From positions 992,001-1,056,000 of the forward strand of contig OZ220680.1 in NCBI GenBank assembly GCA_965116345.1: 64,000 nucleotides of DNA. Direction: 5' to 3'. Below, one piece after another: positions 45,551 to 54,996 of this stretch. Numbering within the stretch: the stretch's first letter is position 1; each line of letters opens with the position of its first letter. The stretch comes from VXYL01 sp965116345. GTDB taxonomy: Bacteria; Pseudomonadota; Gammaproteobacteria; Pseudomonadales; Azotimanducaceae. Position numbers and translations under genes: made by a program. The notes under the pieces are model-generated. The model was given only the letters and a program-made list of their open reading frames with translations. It did not search any database and was not told the origin of the DNA.

Positions 45551-45804
45551 CACCCGGCGCGACCGCCGCCGGAGCCACAATCGACAAGGACAGCTTCATC
45601 AACGTTACCGACGGCGGGAACTACTCGATTGGGCGCACCTGTAGTGCATTAGCGCCCTCCGAACCCCCTTAGACCATTGATCTGAAACGGACTTTCGAAT
45701 CCCTTGGAGAACTTGGACTTGCATTGGCCCAGCGGGTGGCATAGGGTTCGTTCCCACGAGAGCGTTCAGCGTTCGTGAGTCGTCGACCGCGGTCCGATCA
45801 TGTC

Positions 45805-48572
45805 CTAAAGCAGCGTCACGGTGCCCTTGTCGCCATCCACGGCAATCGTCTGCCCGTCCTTCACCAGCTGAGTCCCGTTGCCCGTGCCGAGGACGGCAGG
45901 AATGCCGTATTCCCTTGCGACGATGGAACCGTGTGCCGTGATGCTGCCGATATCGGTGACCAGACCGGTTGCGTGTGGGAAGAGCTGTGTCCAGGCCGGT
46001 GTGGTCAGCGGGCAAACCAGAATCGAATCCGGTTTCATCCTGTCGAAGTCGTCGGGGGACATGACGACGCTGGCAACACCCGTCACGGAACCCGGACTGA
46101 CCGCGAAGCCGCGCATCACGTCGGTGCTGTCGGGATTGATCTTGACGGTATCGAACGTCGAGGCGTCATCGGCCCACTGCAGGGTGTTTTGCGGCGGCAC
46201 CGCCGGCGGCGGCACCATGCGCCGGCGTTGTTCACGCAACGCGCGTCTCGGCGCAACCTGATCGACGAGTTCCGCCATGGCCTTTACGCGTCCTTTGCTG
46301 GACGCGCTGCCGGCGGTGGCGGCGTCAACGGCCAACTGTAGCTCGTCGCCCGTCAGATAGTAGATGTCATCCGGCGCGCCGAGCGTACCCAGGTCGACCA
46401 GGCGCTGGCCGAGTTCCCGCGCAAACGGGCGCAGCAGCGACCAGGCGGCGCCCATGAAGAAGATCGCGGCCTCGCGGGTCGGATAGTTGATCCTCGCCGT
46501 CCAATACAGCCGCAGGAAAGCGATGCGTTTTCTGCCTCTGAAGAACTTCAGTGCCTGGATCCACTTGGCACGCCGCCTTCTCGCCACGTCGCGCTGCCGG
46601 GTCGCGAGATCGAAGCCGCTGTCGCGGACGAGCGCTTTCAGGCTCTTGATGAACGGCAGTGGCGCCTCGAACAGCGCCGGCTCGGCGAAATCCAGGTTGA
46701 ACACCTGTTTGCCGAAATCGTCGAGGTAGGTCTCGATCGCCTCGACAACGTCGTTGGCCTCAGGATGCGACCGGAGCGCATCCAGCAATCGCGATGCCGG
46801 GGTAACAATGGTCAATTCGTACAAACGGGTGTTGCCACGAATCTGTTCGGCGATGGCCCGCATTGCCATCTCGGCGTCCACGACCTTCGACTTGAAGCCG
46901 GACAGAAACGTGCCGCTGGCAAATCCCTCGCCGGGGGCGTTCTGCTCGAGAAAGGTCTGCAGTGCCATGTCGGTACCCTTGGCGGCACCGATGATGCGGC
47001 GCAGGACATGCCAGTAACGGGCCTCGGCGACGTTGAGCGAGCGAATGCCTTCGAGCAACTGCCGGTTGGTCATCTCGCCGGGCGTGAACACGCGCCAGCG
47101 CTCCAGTTCGGCCAGATAGGCGGGCAGGTCCACCTTCTTCCACCTCGGAACCCCCGCCGACCTGCGGAACATGCGCGACCAGTTCATGACCGCCCAGATC
47201 CAGTTCCGCCTTCCGCCCTTGAGGTCGAGCAGCAGGAACAGCTTTCCCGGCGTCCCTTCCTTCTCGATGACCGTGCCCGTGGGCCTGAACGCCGCAAGCA
47301 GCGTCCTGTACCACGGCACGTGGCCCTGCTCGGACCTGAGCTCGGCCATGTGCGCTTCCCATTCCTCGTTACCGTCAACCGGAATGGACGTGTAGGCGTA
47401 GCCGTTGACCGTCGCGATCACGAAGTTCTTGAGGTAGTTGCGCGTGGACGAGCCGTTGAACTCCCAACCCGCAGGCCAGGTCTGCGTGTCGAAGAGCGCG
47501 CGCAGATACAGATCCTCGAACAACGGCGACAGCGGTTCCGGCATGACTTCCGCGGCCATGCGCTTGATCAACTGCGAACCCGGTATCTCGGGCCACGACA
47601 CGTCCGTCGGCGGTTGGCTCGGCAGGTTGGTGATGGGCCGCGACTGGAGTAGCCAGAGCTTGCCGGCCGCAACCGCCCACTCCACGTCCTGCGGTACGCC
47701 GCCGAAGGTCTGTTCGACCCGAATCGCCAGCGCCGCCAGTTCACGGAGCGATTCCGCCGAGAGAGACGCGGTTGCCCGTTCCGCGGCGTCAACGTCCACC
47801 ATCCTCGTGCCGGCGTCGCCATCGGCAACGATCATGTGTTCCTTGGCGCCAATCACGGTTTGCTTGGCCTTGAGGGATGACCGGTCGACCATGTAGGTAT
47901 CCGGGGTGACCTGGCCACCGACCACGGCCTCGCCCAATCCGAAACTGCAGTTGACGATCATTTCCGAGCGTTCGCCGGTGACCGGATTGGCGGTAAACAC
48001 GATTCCCGAGACTTCGGAGTCGACCATGACCTGCACCACCACCGCCATGGCCACGCCCTTGTTGTCGATCGCCATCTCGTGGCGATAGTTGATGGCCTGG
48101 GCTGTCCACAGCGATGCCCAGCACTTCTTGACCGCTTCGGCCACCTGCTCGCCGCCCCGTACGTTCAGGTAGGTTTCCTGCTGGCCGGCAAAGGACAGAT
48201 CGGGCAGATCCTCGGCATTGGCGGAAGAGCGAACGGCAACTGCCGGTCGGTCTGCCAGGGCATCGTACGCCGCGGTGATTTCCGCGAGCATTTGCGCCGA
48301 CAGGGTCCGTTCGGCAAACAACGCGCCGATACCCTCGGAGGCCTGTTCAAAGGACACGGTCCCGTTGATGATCGTCGGCCGCACACGCTCGAGTATCTTG
48401 CCTGCAGATCGTTCTCGGCAACGTAGCGCCGATAGGCGGCAGCCGTGACCTGGAACCCTCCCGGGACGTCGAATCCGGCATTGGCAAGCCGCGCCAAGGA
48501 GCGGCCCTTGCCACCGACGACTTCCAAGCTATCCTCTCGGCTATCGAGGGGTACGATGAAGCTGTTTGTCAT
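45805..48572 (-). pseudogene. second PEP-synthase-like / rifampicin-phosphotransferase-like gene, frameshifted
   Basis: The first frame starts at ATG 48572 and reads DSLEVVGGKGRSLARLANAG through YRRYVAENDLQA; the second continues RPTIINGTVSFEQASEGIGA to the end at 45805. One extra A in GCAAGATA near 48400 would join them as LQAKILERVRPTIING. Apart from that the gene is complete: RSSANAEDLPDLSFAGQQET in the ATP-grasp domain and GSITAHGSIVAREYGIPAVL in the swivelling domain. It is a divergent paralogue of the gene at 17583, with the same layout. If the break is real the protein loses most of its ATP-binding domain. Confidence 0.82.
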
Positions 48573-49240
48573 TGGCTCATCTTAGAACTTCTACGGCGGC
48601 AGTAAAACTGCTTTCGAAAATCGTTTATTTATCAGTTCTTTATGGACGATTTTCATTCGTCTGGCCAACAACGCGACACCTTCCCGAGCCGCGCACCAGC
48701 GCCGCCCCTTGAGACGCCTTGACCCTGAATCCGCGACGCCGGCCCACTCACGAAATGCAGACCTGTGCATCGCTTTCAGCATCGTGCCCCGCCGCCGCAA
48801 CGGGGTCAAGGTGGTGGTGGAGGAGGTCGCCGGGATCTTGGTTGTCGCGCAACACCGGGACGCCCAGACTGCGCCAGACGCTGAACCTCGTCGCTGCGCG
48901 GCGACTGCATCCCGACCGGAGGGAGCGGGCGGGCGGTCCGGCCCGCCCCATCGCACACCCGTTGACAGCGTAGCCCGACATCCTTGTAGCGCACCGCCCG
49001 CTCCCCGCAAAGCGATCCTCGGTCCCGTGCATCGCCGGTTTCCGTGTATCGTGACTCCGCCATCGAGTTCTGCATTGGGATGCTGGAGCCGTGCCGGGCC
49101 ATGCCAATGCCCTGGTATTTCAGGATGGGCGCCCCCCCTTCGGGGGCCGGGCCCTATCGCCAGGGCGACTGGGCCCCCCGGGCGGGGGTCTCATCCCTCC
49201 GGGTAACGGTCCCTGGCGCTTCCGCCCTCCGGGCGGTGAG

Positions 49241-49303
49241 ACCGCCGCCGACTTCCGCTCCGTGGTTGATCAATGTGACAAATCCCCGATTGTCCCACCA
49301 CGG
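49241..49303 (+). repeat. 60-bp dispersed repeat, copy 1
   Basis: Shares CCGCTCCGTGGTTGATCA and the following TGTGACAAATCCCCGATTG with the copy at 50373. The segment itself contains a stem CCGTGGT...ACCACGG. Confidence 0.65.
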
Positions 49304-49335
49304 CAGCGCAGTTCTCGCGCCGCGGAGGGGGCGTT

Positions 49336-49383
49336 GTTGTCTTCAACCGTGAATTGCACTGTTTCTTCAACTGGACATTGCAC
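49336..49383 (+). repeat. 24-bp imperfect tandem duplication
   Basis: Two adjacent 24-base units share TCTTCAAC and ATTGCAC at matching positions (about 17 of 24 identical). Confidence 0.5.
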
Positions 49384-50372
49384 ACTTCGGATTGGCGAGT
49401 TGTGCGTCCCGGCCTTCGGCCCGTCCAACGGCGGCATGCCGGTGTTCCGATGGATTTTCGGGACCGCCTCCACCCCGTGCGTTGCGCACCGAACCTGGCG
49501 GCCGCCGGCTTCACGTTGCCCCGCGCGCCCGACGGCTAGCCACGCACCGGCCGCGATTCCGCGATCGCCGTCGGGCGCCGCCCGGGATGCGCCCCTGGCG
49601 CAACGTGTCCGAATACCGCCGGACGCCTCGTCGAAGCCGCTGCTCGCCCGGACGCTGGGAAAGGGTCCTGGCGGACGCCTGTTCCCAGCGTCCGGGCGCG
49701 CCTTGCCGCCTTTCGCTCACAATTGGCCGCTAACACGCGCCACGCACACCCGTAAACGCCGCTTGCCCCGCGTCCGGGGAGCGTCTACGATCCGCGCCAG
49801 CAACTGCCCATCTGGGCGAACAGACGCCGGGATCTGCAACCCGGACATGGCTTCCCCACCATGCAAATCATCGGAAAGAGTCCACCGCGTGGGCCCCAGC
49901 ATGACCCCAGCTGAATCAACGGGTGCAGTTGCCAGCCGCGACCTTTCCAGCAACATCCCGGCTGACACGACCGGAGCGCGAATCAGGCAGACCGCAGGGT
50001 AACCCAACGAGACGCCTCGAGCCGCGACAGACGGTCGAACAACACGGGTAGACGCGCAACGCGTCGCAGACGTTCCACTGACCAAAGGAACAGCGCGAGA
50101 GCAGTGCCGGCGCGCCTGGCAACAGGCAAACAGGGTGCGAATAGGATGACCGGATTGGTACCCGAGATTCCGCTCAGCTTCGACAGATCGCAAGCATCGG
50201 TCGAAAGCGAGTCACTTTCTTACACCCCCGACAATCCGACCGCTTGCCCCCGGCTGCCGCCGCGTCCGCGCCGGCAGCCCGCCGTTCCGCGACAATCAAG
50301 ATGTTGTGTTGCGCGACAATCAGGACGAGTGTTTATCCCACAAGAACCCCAGCGTTATTTCCCGGATTGCTC

Positions 50373-50432
50373 CACCGCCGACCTTCGCTCCGTGGTGGAT
50401 CAGTGTGAGTAATCCCGAATTGTTCCACCACG
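50373..50432 (+). repeat. 60-bp dispersed repeat, copy 2
   Basis: TTCGCTCCGTGGTGGATCAG followed by TGTGAGTAATCCCGAATTG matches copy 1 with several changes; arms CGTGGTGGA and TCCACCACG can pair. Confidence 0.65.
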
Positions 50433-50611
50433 AATAAAGCGGGAAACTCGTGGTCAAACTGCGCGGGAAACAACACCCGGTCTGGCCGAGATGGCTCCCG
50501 ACCCACCGTCCCAGGGCGGCCCCAAACGGCGTCAGTGTACCGCTGGCACCAAGGCGGCACCAGAACAGAATGCTTAGCACGCTTGCCGCGATTGCGCTCC
50601 AGCGCCGTTTA

Positions 50612-50702
50612 GCGCCCCGTCACTACCGGATTGCCGCGATGGTTTTCACACCGCGCAGCGGCCCTGCGACGTTGTGCGACAGCCGGGGTAGTGACGGGGC
50701 GC
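50612..50702. repeat. 16-bp perfect inverted repeat
   Basis: GCGCCCCGTCACTACC at 50612-50627 and its exact complement at 50687-50702, enclosing 59 bases with no gene. Possibly the end pair of a small mobile unit. Confidence 0.7.
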
Positions 50703-50817
50703 GGCGGCTTGCGCCATCGGCCCACGGTCGACGCGAGCCCGCCGGGACGCCGGAAGCCGCGCGGCGCGCGGCGGTCCGCAACGACCGGTCCGCCCCGGTG
50801 CGGGCGCGGCATCCCGG

Positions 50818-50990
50818 CCGGCGAACTTCATGCCTTCGGCGGCGGTGCCGGTGAGCCGCGACTGGCCGCGCCGGTGCGCCGGTCGTCGGGCGGCTGCTCG
50901 GCCGGTCGCCCGAGCGTGAGCAGTTCGTGCGCGCGGATCCCCGAAGCGGACACGATCTCCGTGGCGAGCGCGTTGCGGGCGTCCAGGCGG
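50818..50990 (-). pseudogene. inverted fragment of a tyrosine recombinase gene
   Basis: In minus orientation this stretch encodes RNALATEIVSASGIRAHELL and then TLGRPAEQPPDDRR, which matches residues ~141-192 of the intact recombinase at 54983, including the catalytic Arg region. DNA identity is high over about 165 bases, ending at the same GGCATGAAGTTCGCCGG. Nothing of the N- or C-terminal parts remains. It shows that a related recombinase gene was once here in opposite orientation. Confidence 0.8.
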
Positions 50991-51253
50991 GGATTGAAGC
51001 GCTGCGGCACGAAACCAAGTCCGAGGTCGCCAAGGTCGAGGCCGGGATTGAGGCGCACCGTCAGGAGACCAAGGCTGGGACCGCGGCGCCCAAGGCCCAA
51101 CTCGTCAAGTGGGCGTTCGGGGTGATGGGCGCCACGACGGCCCTCTTCACGGCGACAGTCAAGCTCACCCAGCCCGGAGCGCGTCACTCACCCCAAGGCA
51201 CGGGGTTGCCCTCGGATTCCCCTTGGAGGCGGTCCCAGGGCGTCAGCGGCTGA
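50981..51253 (+). pseudogene. fragment resembling a coiled-coil DUF1640/CCDC90-type protein
   Basis: The plus-strand frame reads GIEALRHETKSEVAKVEAGI, EAHRQETKAGTAAPKAQLVK and WAFGVMGATTALFTATVKLT, a heptad-rich coiled coil followed by one C-terminal membrane helix. This is the layout of the small coiled-coil membrane proteins of the DUF1640 (CCDC90-like) group. The N-terminal part is replaced by the inverted recombinase fragment, so the joint at about 50985 is a rearrangement point. The frame continues past the helix into unrelated residues before a stop at 51253. Confidence 0.5.
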
Positions 51254-51521
51254 AGATCGGGAACCGATCGCAGCCCCCCTCACGGAACCGCCTTCTCGTC
51301 GATCCCGCGGCCCACAGGCGAACCGGGACACGAGTTCCCACCCTGCGCCCTGCTTTTCGGTTGCTTGCGGGGGTCCGAATCAACGGTTCGCCGCGAACGG
51401 CCCGACGTGTCACCGCCGAGCCGCGCCTTGGGTTGGTCAGTTGCAGAGGTCCGCGCCCGTCTCTCCGGGCTGTCACGCCTGATTCCCCGCTAGGCCGAGT
51501 GGCGTTCCTGCGGCTTGCACG
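51254..51521. other. intergenic stretch with partial duplication of the secreted-protein gene end
   Basis: No gene. TCAGTTGCAGAGGTC at 51437-51451 repeats the last codons of the gene that ends at 51522 (same 15 bases at 51522-51536), with 85-bp offset. Confidence 0.55.
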
Positions 51522-53126
51522 TCAGTTGCAGAGGTCTGAGCCGACTGCCGGTACGTCAAATGGCAATTGGTTACTGCTTATACCCTCAGCAGTAGCGGAC
51601 ACACTCTTGAAATGTATCCACGAGCTATTAGACGTATTATTCGCACAAGCATCCGCCCAATCTGAAACTACAACGATGCTTTTATCAGAGTCAGCTTGAC
51701 GCACCCAGTTCAAATCGTGCAGCAAGTAATCCGTGTCTTGAACGATGCCATTGACCGAAGGGATACGCACGACATACCCCGCATTTCCGTGCGCGGTATC
51801 GGTTACGAAACCAACCATTAAACCGCTGGAATTATGCGGCCAAGGCTCTCCATCCGTCACCATCACCGGCTTGCTCAAGCTCACCGTCCACTTGCCGTTC
51901 TTCTTGCGCAGACTGATCCACGACACGTCGTCCTCCTCGATGATGGGAAGCTCGGTGTTGTCCAGGAAGGCGTTCGTGTTGGATGACGTGGGAGGAATCG
52001 TCACCACGTCCTTGGTCGGGTAGCAGTTGTCAGGCATCCACGCCTCGTCAGACACGTCCGCCCGAACGGTGTAGTCGGAGTGCGTCTTGCTGCAACTCCC
52101 GCCCACCACGGGCGCTCGGTCGAGGTATTTGGAGGCCACCTGGTCCCCGCATCGAAGCGGCGTGAACCGCTCCCACGCGCTGCCGGTGCCCAAGCAGTAG
52201 GTCGTGTGGGCACTGTCCGGGAACGCTTCCTCGCTTTCCAGCAATCGCCATGCCGCGCGATCAGGGACAGTCTCCGTTTCAGGATTGAACTTGGACTTGC
52301 CCGAGTAGGTGGTGCCAAAGCGAAACTCCAGGTCGTCCGCGACACTAAAATCGTTCTCGACGACGTTGTTGTCCCTCGTCCGCACGGTGGCTCGATAGAC
52401 GAAATCCGACGTGCTGCCAGGCACCAACGAAACGTATGGTGAGTCCGTTACGTCGTCGCTACCAGTCTGGTCGTTTACGCATTGCCAGTGTCCCTCTATG
52501 CCCAATCGGGCACTACCCCCGTCAGTTGCGTCGATGTAGTAGTTATCGAATCCGGGCAGCGTGATTGGACCATTGTTCCAGTGCTCGCTGCCAGACCAGA
52601 TATCGTGCTTGACGCAGAGCGTATTTGACAACGTGGTAGCCGGGTTCGACTCCCAATGTATAATCACCTCGGACTCCCAATGATCGTCCTCGTTGATCCG
52701 GTACTCGACGTTGCTTGACGCCGGGAGTGGACCGTTGAAGTACACTCGAAGTTGTTTTACGTTAGCCTGTTGAGGCTCCGTGTTCAGCGGCTGCGGCGGG
52801 TCTTCCGGCTCGGGCTCGACCTCTCCTTCCTCCGGCTTGTTCGCAATGCACTTGATGGCTTCCACCACCTCATCCATGTGTTCGAGGGGCAGCCCTCGAC
52901 TTCTGCGGGCTTCCAGAATTTCTTCGGCCCGCTCCAGCGTCATCGCGCCTTCCTGCTCCAGCAGAGCCGCTTTGATGCTTTCCCATCGCCGCTCGGTCTG
53001 ATTGCCGGACGGAATCCGCGAATCGACATACGCCATCAGGTCGTCGGTGTAGCAGTCGTCGGCGTAGGCTGCTTGTGCGGTCCATGCCAGGCACACGCCC
53101 ATCAGGGCCAGTTTGAGGTTTTTCAT
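51522..53126 (-). CDS. large secreted protein of unknown function
   Basis: 534 residues from ATG 53126. A signal peptide is obvious: MKNLKLALMGVCLAWTAQAA followed by YADDCY, cleavage likely after AYA. Next come a helical segment (30-95) and an acidic Pro-Glu linker (EEGEVEPEPEDPPQPLNTEP), then a beta-rich body with many Asp, Asn and Ser and about ten Cys, which would be disulfide-bonded. I recognise no domain. The base composition is lower in GC than the neighbours, which suggests transfer. It stands alone in the mobile region, with a 5-bp tandem repeat about 270 bases upstream. Confidence 0.8.
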   Translation of the reverse strand: MKNLKLALMGVCLAWTAQAAYADDCYTDDLMAYVDSRIPSGNQTERRWESIKAALLEQEGAMTLERAEEILEARRSRGLPLEHMDEVVEAIKCIANKPEEGEVEPEPEDPPQPLNTEPQQANVKQLRVYFNGPLPASSNVEYRINEDDHWESEVIIHWESNPATTLSNTLCVKHDIWSGSEHWNNGPITLPGFDNYYIDATDGGSARLGIEGHWQCVNDQTGSDDVTDSPYVSLVPGSTSDFVYRATVRTRDNNVVENDFSVADDLEFRFGTTYSGKSKFNPETETVPDRAAWRLLESEEAFPDSAHTTYCLGTGSAWERFTPLRCGDQVASKYLDRAPVVGGSCSKTHSDYTVRADVSDEAWMPDNCYPTKDVVTIPPTSSNTNAFLDNTELPIIEEDDVSWISLRKKNGKWTVSLSKPVMVTDGEPWPHNSSGLMVGFVTDTAHGNAGYVVRIPSVNGIVQDTDYLLHDLNWVRQADSDKSIVVVSDWADACANNTSNSSWIHFKSVSATAEGISSNQLPFDVPAVGSDLCN

Positions 53127-53394
53127 GGCCGTCTCCCAGCGCTCAAGCGGGGTGCTGATAGGTGGCCTGCGCCTCCCCGGCGGGGAAAACCGGGAACAGC
53201 GGCGGGCGGATTAGGGGGGAGCAGGCCGAGCCGCGGATTGCGGCGGCACGGGAACCCGCCGCGACGCGGGCGGGCGAGGGATCGAAGCTGCTGGAGGGTG
53301 AAGCGGGGAGTGGCGGAACCCCCGTTGGGGGAACGGGAAGGCTCAGGCCGGGAGGCGGATTGCTTTAGGCGGCCCCACCGTGAAGACGCGGGAA

Positions 53395-53457
53395 GGCTCG
53401 GCTCGGCTCGGCTCGGCTCGGCTCGGCTCGGCTCGGCTCGGCTCGGCTCGGCTCGGC
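53395..53457 (+). repeat. GGCTC pentanucleotide tandem repeat
   Basis: Twelve and a half perfect units of GGCTC over 63 bases. It lies about 270 bases upstream of the secreted-protein start, so unit number could alter promoter spacing. Such perfect pentamers are prone to slippage. Confidence 0.95.
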
Positions 53458-53724
53458 AGGATTATACCGCCGGCGCCTTGCCGGAATGTCAAGCGAAATC
53501 GCCCGTTTACCGCGGTTTCGACCGTGCCGGACGGCGCTGTTCGATTAGGATCCTCGCGCATCTTGCATACCCTTCCCGATGAGGTTGCTCCCGCACTTCA
53601 ATAGCCTGTATCAAAGACATAGCACATTGCGCGGCATTTTGCACGAGTTTTGCCTGTTGGTTGGCCGAGTGCCGACGGGACGTTCGGCAGCAGGCCGAGC
53701 GATGCGGCGACATGGCGCGCCCCC

Positions 53725-53766
53725 CCCGCTATGGCAGGGCGCTTCGCCTGCCCGGCCATAGCGGGC
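53725..53766. other. strong GC-rich hairpin
   Basis: CCCGCTATGG pairs with CCATAGCGGG, enclosing CAGGGCG / CGCCTGCCC stems around a CTTCG loop, which is a stable tetraloop-like turn. No T-tract follows. It may be a transcription attenuator or a REP-type palindrome. Confidence 0.6.
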
Positions 53767-54579
53767 GCGCGCGCTCTCCAACCGTTCACGCACACATTTG
53801 CACGCACTACCCGCCGTCGCCCATAATTCCACCCACTTACCCGCCAGCTCCGACCGGAGCGGCGACGTTGGACCCAAGGGTCCTAGCTACACCAGAGAAG
53901 CGGCGCACCGACGCCTGAACCGAGGCACCCGTACGCGGCTCCGGCGCGTGAAGACGCGGCAAGTGCCATGTGACACGAAGCGTACCGGGGGCGACGGCGG
54001 CCTCCGGCGCGGCGACATCCGCGCAGAGCGCGAACCGGGGCGAACCTCCGGCAAGCGCAACGCCGACTGGCCATAAACCGATTCCCTCCTGGCCACGGGG
54101 GACGTGCCGACCGAAGGCAGCTACTAAGGGGCGACCGCACGGCCCCTGGAACGCAGCGATCCTGCGACAGTGCGGCAGGAGGCCACCCACGCCTCCGGCG
54201 GGTCACGCCCGCGAAGTCGAGCCGGGCGGTCCCGGCAACACACCGTTTGGGCCACAAGCCCATAGCAGCAAGCAACCGATGCGATCCATCGGCGCTTCCA
54301 GGCGTCCATGCGTGTTTCGTGACGAACGCGACATGGACGGGATGCGGCAGAAGCATCCCGCGCGGCTACACAGCGCGACAACCACCTGCAACGGCGAGAA
54401 CGGTCCCGGCCGTGTCCATCCAAGGACAGAACGGGGGCGAGTCGGGAGAGGAACGCGAAAGCGATTCCGATCCCGCTGAGCCGCGTCGATCCGGACGTTT
54501 CGAGAGAAGCGTTGGAACGCGGCAACAGTTCTAACACGCGACGGATCACCACACGGGTCGTGCGCTCGGAGGTACGCAC

Positions 54580-54996
54580 ATGGGACAGCGCCGGTCGAAG
54601 CTCGACCGCCATGCAGCCGAACTGCTCGCCCTGCGGCGGGCCGGGGCCACGCTCGCCCAGCTCGCCCGCTGGCTGCGCTTCGAGCGCGACACCGTCGTTG
54701 CGGCCACCACCGTGCGGCGCTGGCTCGACAACGCCGACGTAGGTGACATCGACCTGGTCGACGGCTTCGACGCCGTTGCCGCCCTCGATGCCTTGCGCAA
54801 CCGAGACCGGGAACTCCGCTTTCCGCGCCTTGCCGTCTCTTGCATCGACGCGCACGGCTACCACGTTCTCCGGCTGCGGGCACAGGGCGCCAGCATCGGC
54901 GAGTGCCACCGGGCGCTGCGCGACGAGCGCGGGCTGCGGGTGGACCGCTCCACCGTTTCCCGCTGGCTGCGCAAGCACGCCAATGGCGCGGCGTAG
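54580..54996 (+). CDS. protein with two tandem helix-turn-helix units
   Basis: 138 residues from ATG 54580, with GGAGG eight bases upstream. The sequence holds two similar halves: HAAELLALRRAGATLAQLAR with TTVRRWLDN, and HGYHVLRLRAQGASIGECHR with STVSRWLRKH. Each is a helix-turn-helix resembling TraK-like or resolvase-type DNA-binding modules of mobile elements. It probably binds a direct-repeat operator or the recombination site. The next gene, a tyrosine recombinase, overlaps its end by 14 bases, so it may be the recombinase's accessory or regulatory protein. Confidence 0.78.
   Translation: MGQRRSKLDRHAAELLALRRAGATLAQLARWLRFERDTVVAATTVRRWLDNADVGDIDLVDGFDAVAALDALRNRDRELRFPRLAVSCIDAHGYHVLRLRAQGASIGECHRALRDERGLRVDRSTVSRWLRKHANGAA

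Larger units (their letters stand above)
48573..50817. other. gene-poor, repeat-containing region
   Basis: No frame here has a recognisable protein, and the long ones look like GC-rich noise. What can be seen are two related 60-bp segments (49241-49303, 50373-50432), a 24-bp tandem duplication (49336-49383) and a 16-bp perfect inverted repeat beginning at 50612. It lies inside a mobile-looking region and probably holds remains of lost insertions. Confidence 0.6.
53127..54579. other. gene-free stretch between secreted protein and HTH genes
   Basis: No convincing gene. It contains a 5-bp tandem repeat and a strong hairpin (both listed separately). Long frames are compositional artefacts without codon structure. 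The ribosome site GGAGG for the HTH gene lies at its right end. Confidence 0.6.

Noticed and set aside
49091..50002. A 303-codon open frame on the plus strand in the gene-poor region
   Set aside because: No domain, signal or codon structure is visible; it is rich in Pro, Arg and Ser as expected for a random frame in GC-rich DNA, and it runs across the repeats.
49241..50432. CRISPR array
   Set aside because: Two repeats only, 1.1 kb apart, and no spacer-like periodicity or cas genes.
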